Assembly: GCA_964491785.1 (NCBI GenBank)
Contig: CAZBGS010000007.1
Coordinates: 62,001 to 126,000 of the forward strand
Origin: RZZS01 sp964491785
GTDB taxonomy: Bacteria > Pseudomonadota > Alphaproteobacteria > Micavibrionales > Micavibrionaceae
DNA: 64,000 bases
Direction of reading: 5' to 3'
The notes under the pieces: model-generated
What the model was told of the DNA's origin: nothing
Databases searched by the model: none
What the model saw: only the letters and a program-made list of their open reading frames with translations
Shown: one piece after another, positions 42,576-52,000 of the stretch
How positions within the stretch are numbered: the stretch's first letter is position 1
Layout: every line of letters begins with the position of its first letter
Translations under genes and position numbers: made by a program

Positions 42576-45500
42576 TTAACCTTCCACCATTGTCCTCACC
42601 GCGGGATGGTCGACCTTGCCGCTTCCAAGAACCGGCATGGTCTCGACATGCATGATCCGGGCGGGAACTGCCAGAGCGGAAACTCCGCTTTGCGAGGCGT
42701 GGGCGGATAAAGCTTCACGGGCGGCTTCGGGCGAGGTGGTGACCAGCACTAGCTGCTCGCCTTTTCGATCATCCGGTATTGCGACGACCGCATGACTTCC
42801 CTGAGGCCACAAGGCTTCGGCGAGGGATTCGGACTGCGCGAGAGAAACCATTTCTCCGGCAATTTTGGCAAAACGTTTTGCCCGGCCAACGATGCGCACA
42901 TAACCCTCGTCGTCTACCCTCACTATGTCGCCGGTATCGTGCCAGCCCTCCTCCGGGGGCTTAAGAACGCCGGGAGCTTCGGCGAGATAATACCCAAGCA
43001 TCACATTGGCGCCGCGCACGTAAAGCCTTCCAGCCTCTTCCACGCCAGGCACGCTTTCCAGACGGTACTCGATTCCGGGCAGGAAACGCCCTACCGTACC
43101 GGCCTTGATGTGCATGGCGGAGTTGACTGCGATCACCGGAGCCGTTTCGGTCGCCCCGTAGCCTTCAAGCACCTGCACGCCGAATTTCTGCATATAGGTC
43201 TGGCGGGTTTCATCCTTGACCTTCTCCGCTCCGGCAAAGATATAGCGCATCCGGAAGAAGTCATAGGGATTGGCCATTTTCGCATAGCCGCGCAGGAAGG
43301 TATCGGTGCCGAACATGATGGTGGCGTTGGCGTGATAGACCATTTCCGGCACTATCCTGTAATGCAGGGGACTGGGATAAAGGAAAGTCTTAACCCCTGA
43401 CAAAACAGGCAGCAGCGTTCCGCCGGTAAGGCCGAAAGAATGGAACATCGGCAGGCAGTTGAAAACAATATCCTGACGGTTGAAATCGACCCTTGAGGAA
43501 AGCTGTACGATATTGGTCATCAGATTGATATGGCTGAGGACAACGCCCTTGGGCTTGCCTTCCGAACCGGAAGTGAACAGCACGACCGCCGCCGCGCCGG
43601 GATCGATCCGGCGCTTGCGGTAAAAGGCTTCGGGAGGAGTAAAAACCACCTTCAGCTTGTCCAAAAGCGTGATCCGTTTTTTGAGGTCTTCAAGATAGAC
43701 GATCTTCACATGCGCGGACATTTCCCGGATTGCCTGATCAAGGCGGGCTTTTTCGATGAATTGCCGTGAAGTCAGGACTGTCTTGACCCCGGCAGTTTCG
43801 CAGGCTGAAATCATGCTTCCTGAACCGGCCGAAAAGTTGAGCATCGCCGGAACCCTGCCATAAGCCTGCATGGCGAAAAAAGTCACGACGGCACCCAGGG
43901 AATTCGGAAGCATCAGGCCAGTGACTTCTCCCTTGCCGGTCAAGGCGGCGATTTTTCCGCCCAGAACCATTGAACCTTGCAAAAGTTTTTTGAACCTGAG
44001 GGGCCGGCGTTCGATGTCTTCGGCAATTACGGAGTTGTCGCCGTTGACATATCTTGCCTTGAGCAGCGCCTGGAAAAGGGTTTGCTCGCGGTCGCCGGTA
44101 ATGAACATCATGTCTTCCATCAGGTCGTAAAGCTGCCTTCCCGCGGCAGCGCGCCGGAGGCGTCCTTTTAGTTCCGGAGCGACCCTGAATTCTCTTGGCT
44201 CGAGGATGGTGATGGTGATTTTGGGAAAGCTTTTCAGAGGAACCTTGCCTTTCAGTCTTGCGAAAGGCGTATGCTGCACGCCGTCAAGACGTACGGGCAG
44301 TATGAGCGCGCCCGCCTTGTCAGCGACCATGCCGGGGCCGTCGTACACTTTCATAAGCGCCCCGGTCTCGGTGAGGCGGCCTTCGGGAAAGATTATCGCG
44401 TGACGGTCTTCCTGAACCTTGCGGATCAGGCCTTTCATCGAAAATGGATTGACAGGGTCTAGCGGGAAAGCCTCTACCACTTTCAGGAAAGGCCTCACCC
44501 ACCACCACCCGGCTACGGAAGAGCTGATAGCGAAAACGGGCCTGCCCGGCAAAAACGCCGCGAGAAGCGGCGGATCCAGCAAGGAGACGTGATTGCTGAC
44601 GATCACCGCACGGTTTCCGACTTTATCCAGATTTTCAAGGCCGCGAACCTCGACCTTGTAAAGAAGTTTGAAAAGACCTTGCAGCAGGCTTTTCAGCAGG
44701 TAATCAGGCAGCAGATTGCAGATATAGATCGCAACAAACCCGTTGGCTATAGCGAACACGAGAAACAGCGTCCTTATGTCCATGCCAAGGGTTATCAGCA
44801 CCGCCGAAATGACAGAAGAGGCGGCGATAAACAAAGCGTTCATCACTGCGCTTGCGGCAAGCGTACGCGCCCTGTGTCTTATGGGGGTGGCGTCCTGCAC
44901 GATAGCGTTCAGCGGCACGACGAACAGGCCGCCGCTGATTGCGATCATCCCGATATCAAACATTATCCGCCAGTGGGAAAGAGTGCCAAGGAAAGCGATA
45001 ATCCTCATGTCGGCGACCCTGACCACGTGGCCGTTGGCGAAGAACAGATCAAGAGCGAACACGGTTATGCCCAGCGCCGCCAGAGGCACGTAGACAGCCT
45101 CGACCCTTCCTTTCAGCAGCCGGTTATTGAGAAGGCCGCCGATACCTATGCCGATGGAGAAAATTATCAGGAACAGGGTCAGAACCTGCTCGTTTGCGCC
45201 AAGGGTTTCCCTGGTGTAATTCGGCATCTGGGCCATGAACATGCCGCCCATGAAATAAAACCAGGCGATGCCCGAGATTGCGAGAAAGACTCCGCGCGGC
45301 TGCTTCATCGCATAGCGGATGATTTCAAGGGTCTTGAGCGGGATGTTGTAACCGATCCGAAGCTCCGGCACTGCCGCCGTGGTCTGCGGGATCTTGCGGC
45401 TGGCCACGTAGCCGGCTAGCGCGAGCGCGAGCATCGTAAAACCTGCAAGCTGCGGGCCCCATGCGAATACCGCCAGCGTCGTGCCGGCGATCGTCCCGGC

Positions 45501-45977
45501 AAGAATGGCAAGAAAGGTTCCGGTATTCAAAAGCGCGTTGCCGCCGATCAGTTCGCTTCGCTCAAGATGCAGGGGCAGGATCGAGTATTTGCCCGGCCCG
45601 AAAAACGCCGACTGGGCGCCAAGCGCGAAAAGCGTCGCGAAAGCAAGCGTGACCGATCCGCTGAGCAGCGAAGTCATGCCCAGCAGGGCAATGGCTATCT
45701 CCGCCAGTTTGACGGCGCGGATGACCAGATGCTTGGGATATTTATCGGAAAGCTCCCCCGCTATTGCGGAAAACAAGGCAAAAGGCAGAATGAACAATCC
45801 GGCGGCCAGTGTCGCCAGCACTCGCGGATCCATATCCGTTTGCATCGCGCTGGTGAAAAGCAGCATTACAACAAGCGCGTTCCTGAAAAGATTATCGTGA
45901 AAAGCCCCGAGAAACTGCGTTACGAACAGCGGCAAAAACCGCCGGTCTTTTAAAAGAAGAAACTGGTTACCGGTCAT
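42576..45977 (-). CDS. aas: LplT-Aas fusion: lysophospholipid transporter, acyltransferase and acyl-ACP synthetase
   Basis: 1133 residues with three parts. The N-terminal MFS-type lysophospholipid flippase domain (about 1-410, LplT-like) has twelve hydrophobic segments. A PlsC-type acyltransferase (about 425-640) shows NHVSLLDPPLL (H-x4-D) and FPEGRLTETG. The acyl-ACP synthetase/AMP-binding domain (about 660-1133) has LFTSGSEGKPKGVVLSH. Together they return and re-acylate lysophosphatidylethanolamine from the outer leaflet. Start ATG 45977 has an AAGGAGATAT site. A regulated promoter lies upstream, shared with the TetR gene. Confidence 0.95.
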   Translation of the reverse strand: MTGNQFLLLKDRRFLPLFVTQFLGAFHDNLFRNALVVMLLFTSAMQTDMDPRVLATLAAGLFILPFALFSAIAGELSDKYPKHLVIRAVKLAEIAIALLGMTSLLSGSVTLAFATLFALGAQSAFFGPGKYSILPLHLERSELIGGNALLNTGTFLAILAGTIAGTTLAVFAWGPQLAGFTMLALALAGYVASRKIPQTTAAVPELRIGYNIPLKTLEIIRYAMKQPRGVFLAISGIAWFYFMGGMFMAQMPNYTRETLGANEQVLTLFLIIFSIGIGIGGLLNNRLLKGRVEAVYVPLAALGITVFALDLFFANGHVVRVADMRIIAFLGTLSHWRIMFDIGMIAISGGLFVVPLNAIVQDATPIRHRARTLAASAVMNALFIAASSVISAVLITLGMDIRTLFLVFAIANGFVAIYICNLLPDYLLKSLLQGLFKLLYKVEVRGLENLDKVGNRAVIVSNHVSLLDPPLLAAFLPGRPVFAISSSVAGWWWVRPFLKVVEAFPLDPVNPFSMKGLIRKVQEDRHAIIFPEGRLTETGALMKVYDGPGMVADKAGALILPVRLDGVQHTPFARLKGKVPLKSFPKITITILEPREFRVAPELKGRLRRAAAGRQLYDLMEDMMFITGDREQTLFQALLKARYVNGDNSVIAEDIERRPLRFKKLLQGSMVLGGKIAALTGKGEVTGLMLPNSLGAVVTFFAMQAYGRVPAMLNFSAGSGSMISACETAGVKTVLTSRQFIEKARLDQAIREMSAHVKIVYLEDLKKRITLLDKLKVVFTPPEAFYRKRRIDPGAAAVVLFTSGSEGKPKGVVLSHINLMTNIVQLSSRVDFNRQDIVFNCLPMFHSFGLTGGTLLPVLSGVKTFLYPSPLHYRIVPEMVYHANATIMFGTDTFLRGYAKMANPYDFFRMRYIFAGAEKVKDETRQTYMQKFGVQVLEGYGATETAPVIAVNSAMHIKAGTVGRFLPGIEYRLESVPGVEEAGRLYVRGANVMLGYYLAEAPGVLKPPEEGWHDTGDIVRVDDEGYVRIVGRAKRFAKIAGEMVSLAQSESLAEALWPQGSHAVVAIPDDRKGEQLVLVTTSPEAAREALSAHASQSGVSALAVPARIMHVETMPVLGSGKVDHPAVRTMVEG

Positions 45978-46040
45978 GATACAAATATCTCCTTCTTTTA
46001 TAACAACAGATTAATAAGGTCGTCTCCGGACTGTCTTTAA

Positions 46041-46053
46041 TGAACATCGTTCA
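46041..46053. promoter_or_regulatory. TetR operator-like palindrome 1
   Basis: TGAACATCGTTCA: TGAAC and GTTCA arms with a 3-base centre. 64 bases from the aas start codon; the sister site is 55 bases away (five helical turns). Expected site for the regulator at 46149. Confidence 0.7.
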
Positions 46054-46094
46054 ATTACTACTGTCTCATAAATTCGATCGGCGCGCAATGAATA

Positions 46095-46123
46095 TTGAAC
46101 AACGTTCAGATACGTACTATTTT
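46095..46123 (+). promoter_or_regulatory. Candidate promoter of the TetR gene, overlapping operator 2
   Basis: TTGAAC (46095-46100) and TATTTT (46118-46123) with 17-base spacing. The -35 lies inside the second palindrome, which fits autorepression. Confidence 0.5.
46096..46108. promoter_or_regulatory. TetR operator-like palindrome 2
   Basis: TGAACAACGTTCA, the same TGAAC-N3-GTTCA pattern as the first site. It covers the -35 hexamer of the regulator's own promoter. Confidence 0.7.
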
Positions 46124-46148
46124 TATACTGATAATTATTGGAGTGATA

Positions 46149-46757
46149 ATGGCAAGGCGTAGCGATCATAGCAGGGAAGAATTAAAGGAGCTGATGCTGG
46201 AGAGATCCTGGGAGATAGTGGGGGAGCGAGGGCTCGAGGGGCTGACGGCAAGGCATGTGGCGCGCGAGATAGGTTATGCTCCGGGCACGATATACAACCT
46301 GTTCGAATCAATGGACGATCTCTATCTACAGGTCAACGCGCGCACGCTGGATATGTTGTATGGCCTGCTGTCCGGCGCTGAATGTAATGATCCTGGCGCT
46401 TCTCCGGAGGAAAACATGAAAAAGATGGCGGTATTGTACATGAATTTCGCCAGACAATACCGGCCTTACTGGCTGATGCTTTTCAATCTGACCCTTGCCG
46501 ACGCAAGCCGGATCAGGCAATGGTATCAGCAAAAAATAGATCGCCTTTTTATCCCCCTGGAAAATCTGCTAACTCCGCTGTTTCCTCCCGGCGATGATCG
46601 GAGACGGAAAATGGCGGCAAGGGTTTTATGGTCGTCGGTGCATGGCCTGTGCTTTTTACAGGAAACCGGCAAAATTCCGCTGATAGCGGAATGCGAGACG
46701 CCTGGCGAAATGGTAACTTATCTGGTGGAGACTTTTGTTGCCGGTATCAAGCGGTAA
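46149..46757 (+). CDS. TetR-family transcription regulator
   Basis: 202 residues from ATG 46149. The N-terminal DNA-binding domain (about 8-58) has the usual TetR layout: ELMLERSWEIVGERGLEGLTARHVAREIGYAPGTIYNLFESMDDLY. The C-terminal ligand domain is helical and hydrophobic. The longer frame from 46095 begins inside the operator and is rejected. Two TGAAC-N3-GTTCA palindromes lie between it and aas, so it probably controls both, in response to a lipid or fatty acid ligand. Confidence 0.88.
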   Translation: MARRSDHSREELKELMLERSWEIVGERGLEGLTARHVAREIGYAPGTIYNLFESMDDLYLQVNARTLDMLYGLLSGAECNDPGASPEENMKKMAVLYMNFARQYRPYWLMLFNLTLADASRIRQWYQQKIDRLFIPLENLLTPLFPPGDDRRRKMAARVLWSSVHGLCFLQETGKIPLIAECETPGEMVTYLVETFVAGIKR

Positions 46758-46769
46758 TAGAGGGCCATA

Positions 46770-47441
46770 ATGACGCAAAATGGTAAAATCGTTTTTTTTG
46801 ACGTGGATGGCGTTCTGGTTCACGGCTGGCATGCGCGACCGGAGCTTCGCAGAAGATGGGATGAAAATATCACTCATGATCTGGGCATAGACCGGGAACG
46901 TCTTTCTTCAGAATTTTTCGGCGATCCGCGCTTTACGGAAGTAATCACCGGCAAGATGGATCTGACGCTTTTGTTGAAAGAGGTTTTGCCAGGGCTCGGC
47001 TATTCCGGAGAGGCTCATGAGTTCGTGGATTACTGGCTTTACAAGGATTCCATGGTGAATTTCAAACTTATAGATAAAGTTAAAATCCTGAAAGCCAGCG
47101 GAAAGGTTCGTCTGTTTATCGCCACCAATCAGGTGCATGAGCGGGCACGCTACCTGATGGAGGATCTCGGATTTGCCGAATATTTCGAGGATATTTTTCA
47201 CTCGGCCCGTGCTGGCGCCATGAAGCCTGGCAAAGCTTATTTCGATTACGTCTCGAAAACACTTCGGCTTGAAAGGGGGAATCCTCCGGTATTATTCGAC
47301 GATACGCCGGAAGTCATAGAAGGGGCGAGGTTATATGGGTGGGAAGCGCACGAATATCAGGACACCGGTAGCCTGATTGCAGACCGGGTTATCGGGGATA
47401 TCCTTATCAGCTATGCGAAAGATGGAAATTGCAGGGCATGA
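46770..47441 (+). CDS. HAD-family hydrolase
   Basis: 223 residues with the HAD phosphatase motifs: FFDVDGVLVHG (nucleophile Asp at about residue 11 and the +2 Asp), ATNQ for motif II, MKPGKAYF for the Lys of motif III and LFDDTPEV for the acidic motif IV. The cap region is small. The substrate is unknown. It begins 12 bases after the TetR gene, so they may be co-transcribed. Confidence 0.87.
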   Translation: MTQNGKIVFFDVDGVLVHGWHARPELRRRWDENITHDLGIDRERLSSEFFGDPRFTEVITGKMDLTLLLKEVLPGLGYSGEAHEFVDYWLYKDSMVNFKLIDKVKILKASGKVRLFIATNQVHERARYLMEDLGFAEYFEDIFHSARAGAMKPGKAYFDYVSKTLRLERGNPPVLFDDTPEVIEGARLYGWEAHEYQDTGSLIADRVIGDILISYAKDGNCRA

Positions 47442-47450
47442 TCTTGATTT

Positions 47451-48647
47451 TCACTGAACCTCAATAATACTTTCCGCAAGTAACTTTATGCCTTTTCCTA
47501 TAGCTTTTTCGTCTACACAAGAAAAACTTAAACGGAAAGTAGATACGTCCTCCCTGCCTATATAGAAAGGGTGCCCCGGGACAATACAGACTTTTTTCTT
47601 TACCGCTTTTTCGAATAGGCGCATTGCAGAAATATTCGCAGGCAATTCCACCCACAAGAACATTCCGCCTTCAGGATCAGTGTGGGAAACCGTTTCGGGG
47701 AAACTTTTTCTGATCGAGGCAATCATGGCATTTTTCTGCGAAGAATACTTTGAAACTATTTTAATTATATGCTTGTCAGTATCGTTGTCCCGGAAATACT
47801 CAGTAATAACGAATTGTACAAAAGAGTTCGTGTGCAAATCGGTAGCCTGCTTGGCGATAACCAGCATTTCCATCAAACTATCGGGAACCACTACCCACCC
47901 CAGCCGGAAAGCAGGAACGACAGTTTTCGAAAACGACCCCAGAAGAATCGTGTTTTCAGGGATGAAATTCATAAAAGAAGGCTCATGCTTACCGGCAAAC
48001 CTTAATTCTCCATAAGGGTCGTCTTCAATCAGGTATGTGCCGGTACCGCGAACTATTTCTGCGATTTCCCTGCGGTTTTCTTCAGGATAAGAAATGCCTG
48101 TCGGATTTTGAAAATTGGGGATCAAATACATCAACTTTATTTTGCCAGAGGCCGCCTTTTTCAATCGCCCCGTATCCATTCCGCTTTTTGATATCGGTAT
48201 GGTAATAAACTCCGGTCTGTATATAGAAAGCGCCTGTATCGCTCCCAGGTATGAAGGCTCCTCCAACACTACCCGGTCGCCTTTATTGACCAGAATTCTT
48301 GCGAGCAGATCAAGAGCCTGCTGCGAACCACTGGTAATCAGAATGTTTTCCGGCTTTACATTCTGTACGCCTCGGGATTTGTAGCGCCCGGCTATATATT
48401 CGCGTAATTCGGCGAGTCCTTCAGTATTGCTGTATTGTAGGATATCAGGCCCGTATTTGCTGAAAACCTTGTCGCAGGACTGCCTCAACTCATCGGCAGG
48501 GAAAAGATCCCTGTTAGGAAGGCCTCTGGCAAAGGAAATCATTCCCGGCTGTTTAGCCACCTTTAATATTTCGCGAATGAAGGATCGCGGAATATCGGAC
48601 ATCCTTTCGGAGAAAATTTCATGTGTAATGTTATTTTCCTGGTGCAT
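47451..48647 (-). CDS. PLP-dependent class I/II aminotransferase
   Basis: 398 residues from ATG 48647, fold type I: ISFARGLPNRDLFPADEL near the start, ITSGSQQALDLLARIL, YLIPNFQNPTGISYPEENR, YLIEDDPYGELRF, and the PLP-lysine in LGSFSKTVVPAFRLGWVV. Close in type to 2-aminoadipate/aromatic (LysN/AadAT-like) aminotransferases. The frame extends upstream to 48785 through the tRNA half, which is an artefact. It lies directly beside the tRNA-Trp break, so the ancestral tRNA gene was its upstream neighbour. Confidence 0.88.
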   Translation of the reverse strand: MHQENNITHEIFSERMSDIPRSFIREILKVAKQPGMISFARGLPNRDLFPADELRQSCDKVFSKYGPDILQYSNTEGLAELREYIAGRYKSRGVQNVKPENILITSGSQQALDLLARILVNKGDRVVLEEPSYLGAIQALSIYRPEFITIPISKSGMDTGRLKKAASGKIKLMYLIPNFQNPTGISYPEENRREIAEIVRGTGTYLIEDDPYGELRFAGKHEPSFMNFIPENTILLGSFSKTVVPAFRLGWVVVPDSLMEMLVIAKQATDLHTNSFVQFVITEYFRDNDTDKHIIKIVSKYSSQKNAMIASIRKSFPETVSHTDPEGGMFLWVELPANISAMRLFEKAVKKKVCIVPGHPFYIGREDVSTFRLSFSCVDEKAIGKGIKLLAESIIEVQ

Positions 48648-48730
48648 GGGGATGATATGAACATTTCCTGACTTATTCGGCAAATTAGAAAATTTTATAT
48701 TTGCTAGTCCGGAATGGACCCAATGAAAAA

Positions 48731-48775
48731 TGGCAGGGGCAGCAGGATTCGAACCCGCGACCTGTGGTTTTGGAG
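48731..48775 (-). pseudogene. 3' half of a split tRNA-Trp gene (attL side)
   Basis: On the minus strand it runs from CTCCAAAACC in the anticodon loop to the CCA end. It matches bases 32-76 of the intact tRNA-Trp at 59543-59618 exactly. The 5' half is at 60811-60851. Without its 5' half it cannot be a tRNA. Confidence 0.88.
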
Positions 48776-49081
48776 GGCTTTTCATATAACTATTGACAGA
48801 GCCGCTCCATTCCTGCCCGATCCTTGTTTTATATTATAATACAAAACGCTAGGCCAACCGTACGTGTCTATGCGTACCTGCTGGGTCCTGCCGGTAATTC
48901 CAGCAAACCGTTACCCCGGCGTTACCCCGCTCATAAAAAGAACCGCGGGTCAGTATTTCACGAAAGCCGGTATGCGCCTACCGCCATATTTCAGGCATTA
49001 TGAAAACAAAATTTTGGCGTTTTGTTTTATCAAAAATTCTCTAGTATGAGTTTTATTACATTTTTTAAGAGGATTGCGGGT
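48776..49081. other. Left end of the island, no gene
   Basis: 306 bases between the tRNA half and the first gene. It contains the arm repeat at 48910-48929 and a related AACCGCGGGTCAG stretch (48951-48963) that recurs near 57187. No ORF of note is visible. Confidence 0.6.
48910..48929 (+). repeat. Arm-type repeat, left end
   Basis: GTTACCCCGGCGTTACCCCG: two GTTACCCC octamers 11 bases apart. Identical at 60675-60694; a variant is at 57154-57173. Likely integrase arm-binding sites. Confidence 0.6.
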
Positions 49082-52000
49082 ATGCAAAAGCGGATTTTGG
49101 CTTCACTATTATTTTTTATTTTGTTTTTTCCAGGAAGCCTTGCTTTAGCTGAAAAACCGAAGGAGCTGGACATACTGCGCATCACCCCTTCCGGTGATAA
49201 TGTCCGCCCCTCGCGCCAGATCGTAATTGAATTTAACCGGCCAGTCGTACCATTAGGAAGGATGGAGCGTACGGCTGAAGAAGTCGGTATTTCAATCGAA
49301 CCTGCGCTTAACTGTCAGTGGCGCTGGCTGAATACTTCATCGCTTTCCTGCAATCTTGGTCATGAAGAATCCATGAATCCGGCAACCACCTATAATCTAC
49401 AAGTCGAGCCGGTTATAGAGGCGGAAGACGGCGGCATGATCGAGGCCGCAAAAAAGCACAGCTTCACCACTCAAAGACCGGATGTCAGCTACACTTCTTT
49501 CCGGACATGGCGCGGACCGGGTTCCCCGGTTATCCGGCTCATCTTCAATCAGCCGGTAGCGAAATCCTCCGTAGAACAGCATTTGTTCATGACTGTAGAG
49601 GAAAGCAAGTTAAGACATGAACTAAATGTGTATCCGGATGAGTTCGAGCAAAAACTTCCAGATTACATGCTTCTTCCAAGCGAGAAAATCTGGGTAAGAA
49701 TTGAAGGAGAAGAGCGGCAAAGCGACGACCGGAAAACTGAAATAAAAGGGGAGGAAGCAAGGCGTGTGTGGCTGGTCGAGCCGCAGGAGCCTTTGCCTCT
49801 TGATGCTCGTGCCTCGCTAAGGATAGAGCCCGGCCTTGTGTCGGCGGAAGGCCCTGAAGAAGGAAAAGCGCAGCGAGATATAGTGCGGTTTTATACATTT
49901 CCGGAATTCGACTTCGCCGGGGTGCGCTGTTTCAACTACAAGGGAGAGGAGACCATCGTAAAGCCGGGCGAAAAACAGACAGAAGAAACCTTGTGTAATC
50001 CGATGCGCCCCGTATCTCTGGCATTCACTTCGCCGGTACTGCGATCTCAGGTGAAAAACCTCGCGGAGTTTAAACCGGATCTGGCCGGTGGCCGCAAGGA
50101 CTATAACCCGTGGGGAGAGGAAAACCGGGACTGGAGCCAGCTCGACAGCCCGCACAGGGAGGACAGGCTTTACTTCGTCGGTCTTCCAGCCGGTTTGAAA
50201 GCAGCACAGGAATACCGGCTTTCACTACCAGGCAGGAAGGATAACCTGATCGGCAAGCTGAAAGGCCTGATGAAGAAAAACTATCTTGAAGACGAATTCG
50301 GCCGCACATTGCCGCATCCGGTGGAAATGAGTTTTGCCACCGCTCACCGCAATCCGAATTTCGAGATGCCCTACCGCGACGTGGTGCTGGAAAAAGGCAT
50401 CGACAGCGAACCGCCTTTATACGTTAACAATCTTGATTCTTATTCTTTCAGATACCGAAGCGTTACCGGCGACAGCGAAAGCGACTGGCAGGATTTCAGA
50501 CGAGAAGTGAATAATATCGAAGACGTTCAATATGCCGTACCAACTGGCGTGCGGGAAATGCTGGGCGGCCAGACCGGGGCGCTTTTCGGATATCTGGAAA
50601 CCGATCCGTTTGCCATTGATAAAGGCGCGGCTGAATATCCTTTGTTTGCTCAAGTCACGCCGTGGCAGGTGCACTTAAAACTTGGGCATTTCAGTTCGCT
50701 TGTATGGGTTACCGATCTCGCTACAGGCCAGCCAGTGGAAGGCGCAAAAGTAAGCCTTTATAAGGATTCTTTCACCGAGCTTTCCACGCCGGAGGGTATG
50801 AACATAGCCGCAACGGCCTTAACTGACGAAAGCGGTATTGCCATCTTGCCGGGAACAAGCACGATCGACCCTGATCAGCGGTTCTTAACACGCTGGAGAG
50901 ACAGCGATACGAGGTATTTCCTGCGAGTTGATAAAGATGGAGATATGGCGCTTTTACCCTTATCGAATGAATTCAGCCTTCAAACATGGAATTTCTCTGA
51001 AGACAGGACCGGAACCCGCAACGCAGACCTGTACGGACACATGAAAAGCTGGGGCTTTACCGCGCAGGGCGTATACCGGGCCGGAGACACTATTCAGTAC
51101 AAAATCTATCTCCGCAATCAGAATGACAAAACGATGATTCCTCCGGATGATGGATACTACAAGCTGGAGATAACAGATCCAACCGGCAAGACAGTTCAGG
51201 AAATAAAGGAACTGAAGTTCTCAGAATTTGGCGCTTATTCCGGGGAATACGCTATTCCCGAAAGCGCAGCTGTCGGCTGGTATGATTTCAGGCTTGGAAT
51301 CGGTTTTGGCGAGAAGCCGAAATTCACTCTCCATCCGATGCGGGTGCTGGTCAGCGATTTCACCCCCGCCCCTTTCAAGGTTTCGCTTGAGACAGGCGGC
51401 GACCAGTTTCATCCGGGTGATAAAATGAATATTGATATGCTTGCCAGCCTGCATTCCGGGGGTGCATACGGCAATGCCTCGGTGCGTTCAACGATTACCC
51501 TCAAAAAAGGCTATTTTACTTCAGACCACCCGGCTGTAACCGGCTTTACTTTTGGCACGTCACAAGAAGGCCGCTTCACGGAGCAGCTCTTTCAGAAATC
51601 CGCCACGCTAAGCGATAAAGGCGAATGGAGCGAAGAATTTGTAATTCCTCAGCAGCCGATCTATTACGGCAGTCTGGAAGTCGAAAGCGCCGTTCAGGAT
51701 GATCGTGGCAAGTCGGTCGCCGCAATGAAGACAGCGGAATATATCGGTGTGGATCGTTTCGCAGGTCTTAAAAGCACGGAATGGTTCTATAAAACCGGAG
51801 AGCCGGTAAACCTGAAGACCGTAGTCGTTGATGAAAACGGCGCGCCGGTTGTTGGTTCGAAAATCAATGTAAAGGTAGAAAGGGAGGAAGTTACTGTCGC
51901 CAAGGTTAAAGGGGCCGGAAACGCCTATCTGAGCGACATTACCCGCGAATGGGTACAGGCAGCCGAATGCAATCTGACTTCAAAAGCCGAACCTGATACC

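Noticed and set aside
48648..48785. N-terminal extension of the aminotransferase to 48785
   Set aside because: It translates the tRNA half and the junction. The family start is near 48647.
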